The notes beneath the pieces were generated by a model. The model was not told where the DNA came from. It saw only the letters and a list, made by a program, of their open reading frames with translations, and ran no database searches. From Sphaeroforma arctica JP610 (Eukaryota > Opisthokonta > Ichthyosporea > Ichthyophonida), in the NCBI RefSeq assembly GCF_001186125.1, contig NW_014040084.1, forward strand, positions 11,163 through 49,064: DNA of 37,902 nt, in the 5' to 3' direction. The position numbers were made by a program, and so were the translations under genes. The stretch's first letter is position 1. Every line of letters begins with the position of its first letter. Positions 10,213-20,885 of the stretch are shown piece after piece.

Positions 10213-11736
10213 CGGGTGTGCGTGTGTGTGCATATGTGTACGTGTGCAGGTACAGGGATATGTGGTCGTATGCATTGACCGCGTGTATTTGGATAGCAGA
10301 ATAGAGTTGGGTGTGCGTGTGTGTGTCGATGACAAGCACGTATGGGTGTTTGTGCGTGGTCTGGCTGTGTGTGCTTGTGGATATGAACCTCCTGGGTGTA
10401 TGTACGTGTATATACCGGGTCGTATTGAATTCATATGTGCATGAATACTACGATTGTGCAATACCGTACATGGCTGTGTATGTACAGATGCTATACTTGA
10501 CATCATCGAGTTGTGTGCATGACCTGTGTGTGCGCGTGTGTGTACACGCAGACATAGAGGCCTGTATCCCTGCGTGTACGTATAGGCACATTGTGAGCGT
10601 GCACTTGCGAGGCCGTGTGCATGCATGGTGTGCCTATGTTATACTATTCGATTACTTGGTATAGCGATGCGTTTATTACCTACACAGATCGTTCGTAAGT
10701 GTGTTGAAATTATTGCCTAATTGGATCCAGGTACTGACGATACGTAATAGAAGACAATAATAGCGGGACAGATTTTGCGACTAGTAGATGTTTAGTCAGG
10801 CGTATGAATACGGTTATCAGTTTCTAAACTATATAGATTGACACCAATTCAGGAGAATATATACTACTGTCTGTACTTGCTGGGCTTGAACGCACGTCGA
10901 TAAACGATTAAATCAGTCTCACCATGCAATCCGGCATAATACTTCGAAACATATAGTGATTTGAACCATCGATATATACAATACATAAAAGCTATCTTAT
11001 CATGCCGTTCTAGTTGTCAGTACTGTAGTATTATTGTAAAATACACATGTTGTAGTATCATAGCGGCATAACCTCTCAGCGGCAGAACCTCTCTAAATTG
11101 AACTGGAGGCGATCTATACATATTTACATACACAGTTAATGATCAATCGCCCGCCAAAACCATTTACGTATTGTTTTTACGCTTATTCCAAATGAGTACT
11201 TTGTATTGTTGAAGGAGAGTACGGTTTCATATACGAGTACGTTTTCTCTCGTGTACGTGTTACACGCGATCGTTAGAACCGGCATTCTGTTTTACGTTAT
11301 AAGGTATTCAAACCAACCCTTTTTGAGTTTCCGTTCAACGTTGTTCTAAATATTTGATATTGGTGCAACATTTAGTAGTACTGAAGTGCAAATTATATAC
11401 CAAAGGTATATTAAATAGTCCAAATTCGTTTAATATATGGTTTAGTTTCTGTCTACTTCACTTCCTAAAAACCGTATACAGGGAACTACTTTAACGCAAT
11501 GAGATTTGACCTGAACGGCGTCACAGGTATTCATGCTTTTGTAAAGAGCGTGAGTATTTAACAACATACTAGTAGAGTAAAAGCGATACGGCGTGTATAT
11601 ATATATACTATCACGGACACACACACATACACACACATATATACGAGACAAAAGTAGGTGCTACATGTATAGGTAGCCTCTTGTATATCCATATATACAC
11701 ACATACCTATACGCATATCTATCGATTTATGACAAC
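10213..11736. other. Divergent intergenic region between the GTPase and mL44 genes
   Basis: The region separates the start of the minus-strand GTPase gene from the start of the plus-strand mL44 gene. The first 400 bp is rich in GTGTGTG and GTGCATGTG runs; the long frames on both strands there are compositional. The remainder is unremarkable AT-rich sequence, with short CA/TA runs at 11595-11645. I see no clear TATA box or RNA gene. It probably holds the promoters of both genes. Confidence 0.5.
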
Positions 11737-12728
11737 ATGTCACACACATTCCTGCGTACGTCCAAGAACGTGTCCCAGCGCACTTTGACGCCTCTAATGC
11801 GTGTGAGTTCGCGTATGGCGTCTACACTGTCGTCCTATGTACACCCTCTGTCTCGTAAGTACAAAGGCACGCAGCACAACAAAGCCGCATCTTTGCATAC
11901 CCACGCAGACATGCCCTTACACACGCATATAACATATAACCACTACCACCACCATGCGCATGCGTGTGCTTGCACACAAGTACATGCTCACTCATTGACA
12001 CACAAACACTCGCACGCGCGAAGCTTCACATCGAGCCCGTTGCGTCTGGATAGCTCTAATAGCGCTAAGGCATATCGTGTACTTGATAGTATGCAGGGGG
12101 AATCGACTACTCATTCACCTACAATAGAGCATGTGCGAGTCTTCATGGACAATGTGGGTGTCAATATAGACCAGGACCTCGCTCTGAGGGCTCTGACCCA
12201 TCGCTCGTCTGTTCACGACCATCTAGGACTACTGGGTATGTATATATTGCTTATAAAAGGTTTTTGTGATATGTGTACCTGAATATATTGTATGGGAGTC
12301 TGTAAGGATTAGGTTGTTTGTCACAGGTGTATCTGGATGTACTGAATGGTTGTTTGGGTTGATTGAAATGTATGAACTACTTGCAGGGTTAGTTCGTGGT
12401 TTTGTTTGGTCGCAAAGGACGACTCGGAATTTATCCAAAAGTATATGCTATTCTTAGGCTTTTATTGCGATATGTGCATCTGATCAAGAAGTATTGATTG
12501 GTTCTTGGTGGGTTTTAGTTGTGGGTGAAAATGGTTATGTATGTTCGAGGAAAAGGCATACGAGAAGATATTTATACATTTTGTAGAAGTATGAGCGTGC
12601 AAAATTCAGTCTGTCAGTGTATAGTGTGTATGTGTCTGACTGGATAGAGAAATACATTTATACAATACATGTATATACATACATACACACACGCACACAC
12701 ACACAATTAATATATATATATGTATATG

Positions 12729-12776
<48 letters not shown>

Positions 12777-12852
12777 TCTAAATTTATAAATTTATATATA
12801 TATATATACATTATACATGTATATATATAATATTTATATATATGTATAAATA

Positions 12853-12883
<31 letters not shown>

Positions 12884-15742
12884 CGTATATATATATATAT
12901 ATTTACATATAATATATATGTACAAGTATGTATATATATACATATGTATATATATATTATATATATATAATATGAACATACACGCGAATCAATGCCCACA
13001 TTCACACACACACGCATATATATATATATATTTATATATATATAATATGAACACTCACACGAATCAATACACACATTTACACACACGCATATATATAGAT
13101 ATATGTTTGTGTTTGTGTTTGTGTCAGTGCAATGTGTGTATGTATGTAAATGTATAAGTGTGTGTAATTGCATGTGTATGTATGTATATGAATACAGTTG
13201 TGCGTGTAATTATGTGTGTATGGATGTACATGTATATATTTCATTATATATATAAATGCATGTGTGTGTGCGCGCGTGTGTGTGTGTCTTTGTATATGTA
13301 TAGGTTTATATTATATATATATACATATATATATGTGAATGTACCTGTATGTATCTATGTATGTATTTAGTTTTGTTTTCTTTATTTTTATAATATATAT
13401 ATATGTATGTATGTATATGTATGTATCTATGTATGTATTTAGTTTTGTTTTCTTTATTTTTATAATATATATATATGTATGTATGTATATGTATGTATAT
13501 TTATACATTTATATGTATGTGTATGTTTGTTTGTGCGTGTTGTATATATATTTGTGTGTGTGTTTGTGACAAATATGTATATATATATATTGTGTTAGTC
13601 TGTATTTGTATGTGTGTGTATGTAAGTATGTATATATTTATGTATATTTGTATGTGTTATCATACACAACGTGTGTGATAGTTATACAAATGCATCGAAA
13701 TTTTAATCGTACACCATTCTCCTATTCCTATTCAGGAAAGCGAACACTGAACATGTTCATGACTGAACGGGTTATCGAGGTATACGGCCATAAATACAAA
13801 GCGGATACACTCAAATCCATAGTCAAGTACGCCTTGGATACCGAACAGCTGGTCCGAGTCACTGAAAATACAGGACTACGCAACGCAATCACTGTGTCTA
13901 AAGGGCGACGCGATGTAAGTACACTGGACCATGCACGCGCGTATATTATATATAAATATATGTATCTATATATCTATATATTTATATATATTTGGGTGTG
14001 TTTGTGTGTTTGTACACACATGAACAATTATATATATATATATATGTGTATATGTACATATATGTATATTTATATATATATTTATATATAGAGAGTGTGT
14101 GTTGCGTTTTTCCCCTGTGTTTGTTCTGAGTGGTTGCAGTCTCCCACTGGTTGCGTATGATTGGTCTTTCCCACCGAGGGAGCGGATGTATGGCCCGTGT
14201 TTGCCAGAGGTACACCCTGTTCATGTTGTATACTATTACCAGTATTGTTGTTGTTTCGAAATTTATACTCGATACTCGTACGTATTGGCTGTTGAATCGC
14301 TTGCTCCCTATTGTTTGGGTGGTGGGCCTGACCCACCACTGTTACCGTTGATAGGGTTATTCGTGGACGGGCGTATGCTATCATTTCTACGTAGTCTCTA
14401 TTTGAATAATCAACGTATGTGTGTACTCTAATTGTGTATTCCGATAAGCGCAGTGTGCGTCTACATTGGTGTATGTTCTAGCTTTTAACTCTGGCTACAA
14501 CGTTGCAGACGGTGTGTATGCGAAGATTCATGCATGTGGAACGTCGATACACTCACCAATATATATACACGATCACTTTGGTTGTGGGTTTACTGCCCAC
14601 ACAAAAACCAATTATGGCATTTCTCTAATTGGGAAGTTAAATGCAGATCTTCTGGCATGATGAGACATGGCTTTCTTCGTTCGATTATGAATTACCTACT
14701 CTTCCTTTGAAAATCGGTATTGTATATATATATATATATTCATACATTCGGATGAATAAACCCACACGTCTTTCGCCATACCAAACCAGATGCGAGGGAC
14801 GTATTGGGCCCCTGAGTTCATCAGTGACCGGGTGGTTCAGTCCGCATTCTTTGCCTTTGTGGGGGCTGTGTATTCCACACAGGTATGTATAGCTTGGAGT
14901 ATCACTATGTGTACAGTATCTGACTGAAAATTGTACTTGTTGTGGGGACGGATACTATCATATACGAGTGCTGGTATGATGGAACATCTTTGATTATTGT
15001 TTCTTGTGCACCATCGATAGGTGCGTGTATACAAATTTAAATATGTATGTGTGTTGTGTCTGTGTCCGTGTCTGTGTCTTTGTCTGTGTCTGTGGCATTT
15101 AAAATACGGCAGACAGTCACACTTTTAATTTTAAAAACGTGTTTGAGTAGTTTTATGAGCGTATGTCACATCTGACGCATAGCAATCTGTATCGGCCTTT
15201 GCTTTTTACCTATTTCTGAAAAGCTAACCAATATTCTTTGCCGACAGCGATTATAAACTGAAGCTTTTAAACGTTATGGTATACAGTAGAGCCCAGTTGA
15301 GGTTGGCCGTTTTTGTCGGACCCGTTTCTCACTTTCTTCCGAAAACGCACTGCAATACGCCTATCAATCCTCAATGGCCGATATTGACTTCGTTGCCTTT
15401 TCTATTTTATGTCCTCTATAGGGCCCAGCGGAGGTGCAGCGGTTGGTTTCGAATCTACTATTCACCTCATATGAAGACGTCGAGACCGTGCTCAAGCTTG
15501 CCAGCCCCGCTATCACGCTCACCTCCATCTGTCGAACGGATAATATCGCCGATCTCACTGCCACGTATGTACACGATTCATAGTTGCGGTCGTCTACACT
15601 GTAGACAACATGTATGTATATTTATGCATGGGTAGCTGGGTATACGCACGCAGGTTTGTCCATATCCACATCATGTCACTTATCTGTGTGAGTTTGAATG
15701 TGTATGCGTATATATATAGATATGTATAAAGATATGTATATG

Positions 15743-15773
<31 letters not shown>

Positions 15774-17494
15774 TAATTTCTCCAATATACTGTTGCCCGG
15801 GGTCTCGTAGCCAAAACCGGAGGGGGGGGACAAAATCGACGAGCGACAAGTTTAGCGTGTGAAATTTATTATTCTTTCGGTGAGCCAAACGGGGTTCTCT
15901 TATTGTCATTCCCACTTTGAGTATTCTGACACTATTTCATCCTAAACTGGGTTGTCTCTTTGTCATTGCCGCTTTGAGCATAACTACCACCGACACCAAT
16001 GCATCGATTACTGGCACTACTTGCCTCGAAAGGGACGAGAAGTGACCCTTATACAAAGCGGGTCGGACGAAAATGTGAAGTAAAGTAAACTGGACACAGA
16101 AACGGTCTCAGGGCTTCCTGTCTTATCCCTACTATTCTCTCTGATACTCTGCAGCGCCACTACGCTCTCTGGGGGTCTGCATCAGGTGGACATTAAACGG
16201 GGTGATACCGTGATCGCCAGTGGTAAGTCGTTGTTCAACCGAAGACTACTGTGACTTGTGTATATACGTTCATCTCTCCTATGTCCAACTCGTACTGCGT
16301 GGATGTGTATGCAAGCGATGCGTTTTACCATACCAAATACGTAATCATACATAGGCCCATAGCTAGGCGGTTTCGTTTTGGCTTTTTTAGTTTTTTTAGT
16401 TTTTTCCTTGACCTAGAGGCAGATTCCTGAACAGCTGCTCACAGTATAAATATAATATACGTCACCGTTTGGTAACCAGCGGTATGAGTGTATTCAGCAG
16501 CACATACGTATTCCGTATTCCGGTTAGTATATTACAACCTGTCTATGTGATTATTCGTACTAACGCAGAGTAACCGTGATATGTGAGATGCTACTGTATT
16601 GTGCGACGCATTCCAATATTTGCGACATACGCATACGAACCCAAGTCATCCTTCATATACCTATATATACATTTACACACACAAATACGCACACACACAC
16701 ATACACACACGCACGCACATATATATATATATATATATACAAACATATATGTATATATATAAATACAAACATATATATATATATTATATATATATATATA
16801 TATAAACCCTTACCACGTCCTCAGCATGCAGCCTACATCTTCGTTAGGACTACTCTCCGATATATAGACTGCCTCTAAAAAAATACTTGCATACTCAGAC
16901 CTTGTAGCCCAAATGACAATTGACTTCATATCAAGCGCATTCCAGTGTACACATCCTTTATTTATATACGTCTCATGTTTTCACCTGGCTCATCGATTAC
17001 ATACTCTCAAACATTCCATATTTATATACATCCCGGATGTCCACCTGATTCTTCTTTTACCTACGCTCACACTTTCCGTATTTATACACATCTCGTGCCT
17101 TCAACTGGCTTATCTTCTACTTACTCTCGCACTTTTCATATTTGTTGACATCTCGTACCTTCACCTGGCTTATCTTCTACATACTCACGCACTTTACATA
17201 TTTGTTGACATCTCATATCGTCATTTGGCATATCGTATACCTACTCCCGACTGTACACGAACTCTCGCAGCGAAAGCCCGGAGTATCAAAACCGCACGCA
17301 CGAGTGCACTCAGCGCGGCGCTGCAGAGTGAGCCTTTCGCTACCAGAATGCCCCAGATACCTCTCCACACCGAAATGGGGTTCGAAACTCTACAGGATCT
17401 GAACATGGACACCAATATGCGCGATATGGATGTGATCGTGGCAGAAAAGCACATCGCTCCTGACGAGGCGGGAAAAGCTCATGTTGAAGAGTAG
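11737..17494 (+). CDS. MRPL44: Mitochondrial large-subunit ribosomal protein mL44-like (RNase III fold plus dsRBD)
   Basis: Six exons join in consistent phase: 11737-12235, 13736-13914, 14790-14882, 15422-15564, 16155-16222 and 17271-17494, giving about 401 residues. The N terminus ([19 protein letters not shown], no acidic residues) is a typical mitochondrial presequence. An RNase III-like fold follows, with ALTHRSS near residue 152, [11 protein letters not shown] where RNase III enzymes have the ERLEFLGD signature, and [11 protein letters not shown] near 247-257. The degenerate catalytic signature is expected for mL44, a structural member of the mitoribosome. Exons 5-6 read as a divergent double-stranded RNA-binding domain ([12 protein letters not shown] then [14 protein letters not shown]). 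Exon 1 contains a His-rich low-complexity segment (about residues 44-88) from a CACA-rich tract, with a donor-like GTAAGT at 11855, so part of it may be an intron. ATTAAA at 17528 could serve polyadenylation. Fungal mL44 homologues (yeast Mrpl3) are the nearest alternative name. Confidence 0.75.
12660..12985. repeat. Compound CA/TA microsatellite block in mL44 intron 1
   Basis: Nearly continuous ACAC and TATA tracts, with short interruptions such as TTTATATATATA. Open frames in both directions are Ile/Tyr rich artefacts. Confidence 0.9.
13340..13495. repeat. 72-bp direct duplication in mL44 intron 1
   Basis: The unit beginning GTATCTATGTATGTATTTAG and continuing through TTTTGTTTTCTTTATTTTTA and a TA tract occurs twice, almost identically, starting at about 13351 and 13423. 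The near identity suggests a recent duplication. Confidence 0.9.
15780..16000. repeat. Imperfect tandem repeat and GC-rich patch in mL44 intron 4
   Basis: A patch with CCCGGGGTCTCGTAG and a G7 run (about 15790-15830) is followed by two related segments. The first is CAAACGGGGTTCTCTTATTG-TCATTCCCACTTTGAGTAT and the second is TAAACTGGGTTGTCTCTTTG-TCATTGCCGCTTTGAGCAT, about 63 bp apart. The composition differs from the surrounding intron, which suggests a relic of an inserted repeat. Confidence 0.55.
16670..16803. repeat. ACAC/TATA microsatellite in mL44 intron 5
   Basis: CACA runs pass into a long TA tract with ATACAAACATATA interruptions. No coding content. Confidence 0.9.
16979..17250 (+). 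repeat. 60-bp tandem repeat, about five copies, directly upstream of the last mL44 exon
   Basis: Equivalent points lie at 16979, 17039, 17099, 17159 and 17219, an exact 60-bp period. Copies diverge by roughly 20-30 percent at the ends and less in the middle, with the core CTTCACCTGGCTTATCTTCT. The period is 20 codons, and the frame is open from 16913 straight into the exon at 17271. Each copy then encodes a hydrophobic 20-residue unit such as [21 protein letters not shown] spliced mL44 message would skip it. Confidence 0.85.
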
Positions 17495-18546
17495 ATCAGA
17501 TGTGATATGTATAGCGACCCAATGGAGATTAAAGGAATTGAGTGTATTCAGTGTTGACCTATGATTTCGTATGGTGAGATGTTATTAAGGTGTACTATAC
17601 ATGGTATAGTTGTGGAGTTTAAATTGGTTGGTTGTCGACGAGACGCTAGCGGGAGACGGGTTGGAAACACATCATGTAGCTATGCTTAGAAAAGGCACGA
17701 AGAGAAGGGAGCTTGTGTGAACACAATATATGTGTGTTTCTTGCGCACGTGGTGTCTCACCCGTGTATTGTAGTGTTTTATTGACTAGTCTTTGACGCCA
17801 CACCCATCGCTCTGTCGAGGCTAGATGCGCTATGGAAATTAAAGTCATACTCATTTCGATAGTAACCGCGCACATACATTGTTACGTTTGGTTTGCGAGT
17901 GCTGTTTCGCATACATCGATGCATGATTCAATCGGTATGAAACATGACAACAATATGCTGTTGTTGCTTTTTTTACAGAAGCTACACTGTATTTCAATCG
18001 ACACACCAGACAAGACGTCTGAGTACCTGGTTGTATCACTGTTGAAGCGATGCATGCAACTGTATTTGTACTATCATACATAGTTTCGTCTCTATCGTTC
18101 TACAAACCAAATATTTTGTTGTTTTTGTTTGTTTGTTTTTAAACCAAAACAAATTGTAAAACAAATTAAAACTGCGTCATCAAATATAAATTCCGATTAG
18201 TGACGCAGTTTGCGATGAGTATGTAAATATTTAAAAAATCTGTAAATATTAAAAATATAAAAAACTAAATAGGAGAGAATGCAGCAACCTGAAACTCAAA
18301 CTTGATTCCGCTCGAGGGTCGAGACTCGTGACCCTCTAGTAGGCTCTCAGCCTTCTCTCGCCTGTAAAATATGAATTCATGTCCAGAGGGCCGTGTAAAT
18401 ATTCTAATTTTTTATTCCGTATGTAGATACATCAATCTATATAGTACTGATTGAATCGGATTATGTTGCTGCTTTAAATTGTTTTATGCAATCGCCTCGA
18501 CTCCACTTCACATTATCAACAGCCTTCACATATACATAACCTAAAT
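17495..18546. other. Spacer with a palindrome-bearing repeat-like segment
   Basis: No gene is recognised. From about 18110 the texture changes to GTTTGTTT and AAACAAATT runs, a perfect 11-bp inverted repeat (AAACTGCGTCA at 18168-18178, TGACGCAGTTT at 18201-18211), TGTAAATATT motifs, and a GAGGGTC/GACCCTC hairpin near 18314-18336. The same style of sequence fills 31.9-35.4 kb. Confidence 0.55.
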
Positions 18547-19625
18547 ATGCCTGTCGTATCTAGATCAATGTGCTTCCTATCTGTGCTCGCATTCGCGATT
18601 GTTAAAACATCTTTTGAGGCGAGCTGCGGCTACCGTGTCCAATCATCGTGTGAGTACAAGGGTGTATAGACCTATCATTGTAGACAATGGTACAAAGAGG
18701 ACACTAAGGAATGCTACTGCCGTAGCTCTTAAAGTGGACCAAGTGTAGGGACTTGTACAAACCAGAGGCGCCCATCGAGTGTGTGAAGGCTTATGTGGAA
18801 TGTGACTACCGCACCGAGCTGTGCAAGCACGAGAAGTGCTGCGATGGAGATTGAAAGGCAATACGCAACGTGATGCAAAAAGCGTGTGGATCCAGCGACC
18901 AAATGTAAGTTAACTAAAGTCAAATGTGACTATGGGTATGGGCTATATGGGCGAACTAAGTGTTGCGACTGTGATTACTGCGAGGACGGGGTGCCAAAGT
19001 GTAAGGAGACCTGCTGTGAAAAGAAAATTGATCCTCCAGTCAAGTGTATGGATACTTATGTCGACTGCGAAAATGGCTACGAACTTCTTGTAAATGAGCA
19101 ATGCTTTGATAGTGACTACTGTGAAGACTGGATCCCGATGTGTGACAAGAAGATTTGTTGCGAAAAAAAGACATCCTCCAGTAAAGTGCAAGGATGCATA
19201 TGTCGACTGCAAATACAATTTTGAGTTGCCAAAGCACGAGAAGTGCTGCGATAGTGAATACTGCTGCGAAGACTGGGTACCTAAATGTAAATAACGAAGA
19301 GACTTGCTGTGAAAAGATAATCACACCATCAGTTAAATGCAAAAACTCCGATGTCGACTGCGAGTATGGCTATGATCGGCAAAAGAATGAGAAATGTTGT
19401 AACTGCGTTTACTGTGAGAAATGGGTGCCAAAGTGCGACCAGGAAACTTGTTGTGAGAAGAAAGTAGAGCCCACAACTATGTGCAAGAACGCGGACATCA
19501 AGTGTAACTGCAACTACAAACTGAAATGGAATCAAAATGTTGCGACAACGATTAAATACTGCGAAGTTTCATTGCCCAAATGATACAAGATATCATGCTG
19601 CGAAATAAAAAAGAACAATTATAAG
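18547..19625 (+). pseudogene. Broken secreted cysteine-rich tandem-repeat gene
   Basis: The reading opens with a signal-peptide-like segment (MCFLSVLAFAIVKTSFEASC) and then gives about six copies of a Cys-rich module of roughly 144 bp, 48 residues. The module consensus is CCEKKxDPPVKCxDxYVDC, then YEL-x-EKCCDSDYCEDWVPKC. Anchors of the best copies lie at 19012, 19157, 19306 and 19449. The frame is interrupted in several places, so it looks like a decayed gene. The module family is unknown to me. The Cys spacing with CC doublets suggests disulfide-rich extracellular domains. An unusual intron pattern or assembly errors in A-rich runs could mimic part of the decay. Confidence 0.6.
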
Positions 19626-20885
19626 TATTAAATACATCAATATTGGTTTTCAAACGTCGAAGGTAGGTGCGAAGTGACAAGAGCTCAGTCCCTCTCTCCC
19701 CCTCCCCCCCAAAAGGGTGGTGGGCCTGAAACAAATCTCCATTTTGAACCGCCTTATATGAACAATATCATAGTCATGTCATAGGCGACGCTTCCCTACC
19801 TATGTGCGACAAGACGTGTATTGAAAAGTAGGAAGTCAAGAAATACTAGAAGTCACCTTATTTTAGTCCTACAGAAGTGGAACAAGAAATCTGGTCACCG
19901 AATGACGATACCAAGTTTACGGAAACTATACTTTACAAGAGGTATATATTTGAAATTGAGATTGAAATAGCTATTTATTTACAACGATGCAACAATGACG
20001 GAAAATTTGAGATGTCTGTTTATTTGCACAATTGGCCATAGCCTCTTTTGAAAAAAGAACACAGAAGAAGGCTATGTTATCTTCAAATTCTGCCTAGCCC
20101 ACTTTATAAATTAGAGGCTTTTGCAGCTTGCACTTTTTCAACTTTGCATCTTCACGGCGACAGGACGCCCTCTCGCGTTGAAAATCCACTAAAAATCCGT
20201 ACACACTACACACTCCAATAAAAATACACACACAAGAAGAGAGGATAATATTTTTGTAAATAAATACATACAACAAAGGCGTCACCAAGATCCAGGTGAC
20301 TCTGGAGTCTGGGGTCCAGAAGTGGGGACTGGAGAGTGGAGAGTCAAGGGGAACTTATACATACACACAGCAGTATTTTTAACTCTGATGAAGTTTTTAA
20401 TATTTAATAAAAAAACAAACACCGTGTTAAATAGTTTGGGATGTTTGGCACTGTGGCAGAGCCCCAAATGTTAAATAGAAAAAGCATGTGATATTTACGT
20501 GATGACGAGGAACTATTTTACTGGTGAGCATCGGTGTCGACCTAACGTCAGTTTTAAACGTTAAAATGAAAACGTCAAATATAATATATTTTTTTGTAAG
20601 TTTTAGTGTATAGCGATAATCTGCGCAGTCGAGAACCTGTTTCTATAAACCGTTTAAACGCGAAACGACGAGGTCAATGTCAGACTGTCAGCTGTCACCG
20701 TAAATATCGAGGAAGAGGAATTTTAGCGATAACAAACAAAACAAAGCGTCTACGTACGCCATCTTGTGAACACGAAGGATTCAACAAGGAAATGATTAAA
20801 AAAAAATGTAAAACAAACAGCTCGCCTCCCACATCTTCACACTTTCCGTTGTACGGATCCAGAGTTACCTGCATATAGCAACAGT
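19626..20885. other. Spacer upstream of the ACAD10-like gene
   Basis: No gene is assigned. A C-rich run with CCCCCTCCCCCCCC lies at about 19698-19711 beside GGGTGGTGGGCCTGA, the latter also found in mL44 intron 2 near 14317. The 20280-20345 stretch is rich in GGAGTC and CTGGAG words. CATAGCCTCTTTTG near 20038 recurs near 32770. A 90-codon frame at 20606-20878 ends 7 bp before the ACAD10-like start and in another frame; I treat it as leader sequence. Confidence 0.45.

Noticed and set aside
9718-10626. 302-codon minus-strand open frame
   Set aside because: Only the part from about 10098 (or 10212) to 9966 is GTPase exon 1. The remainder is GT/CA-rich repeat and intron sequence that happens to lack stops.
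12811-13678. Several overlapping Tyr/Ile/Cys/Val-rich frames
   Set aside because: All are translations of TA, GTAT and CACA microsatellites inside mL44 intron 1.
14099-14431. Open frames on both strands in mL44 intron 2, and a GTGGTGGG/CCCACCAC hairpin at 14319-14339
   Set aside because: Splicing from 13914 to 14790 gives continuous mL44 sequence without them. The hairpin is short and unaccompanied by any element boundary.
17832-18083. 83-codon frame with a hydrophobic start, considered as a small secreted protein
   Set aside because: A matching frame on the opposite strand is almost as long, there are no motifs, and it precedes the repeat-like segment. It is not distinguishable from chance.
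20606-20878. 90-codon frame ending 7 bp before the ACAD10-like start, considered as an upstream gene or regulatory uORF
   Set aside because: No recognisable domain, basic low-information composition, and a different frame from the main start. It is kept only as possible leader sequence.
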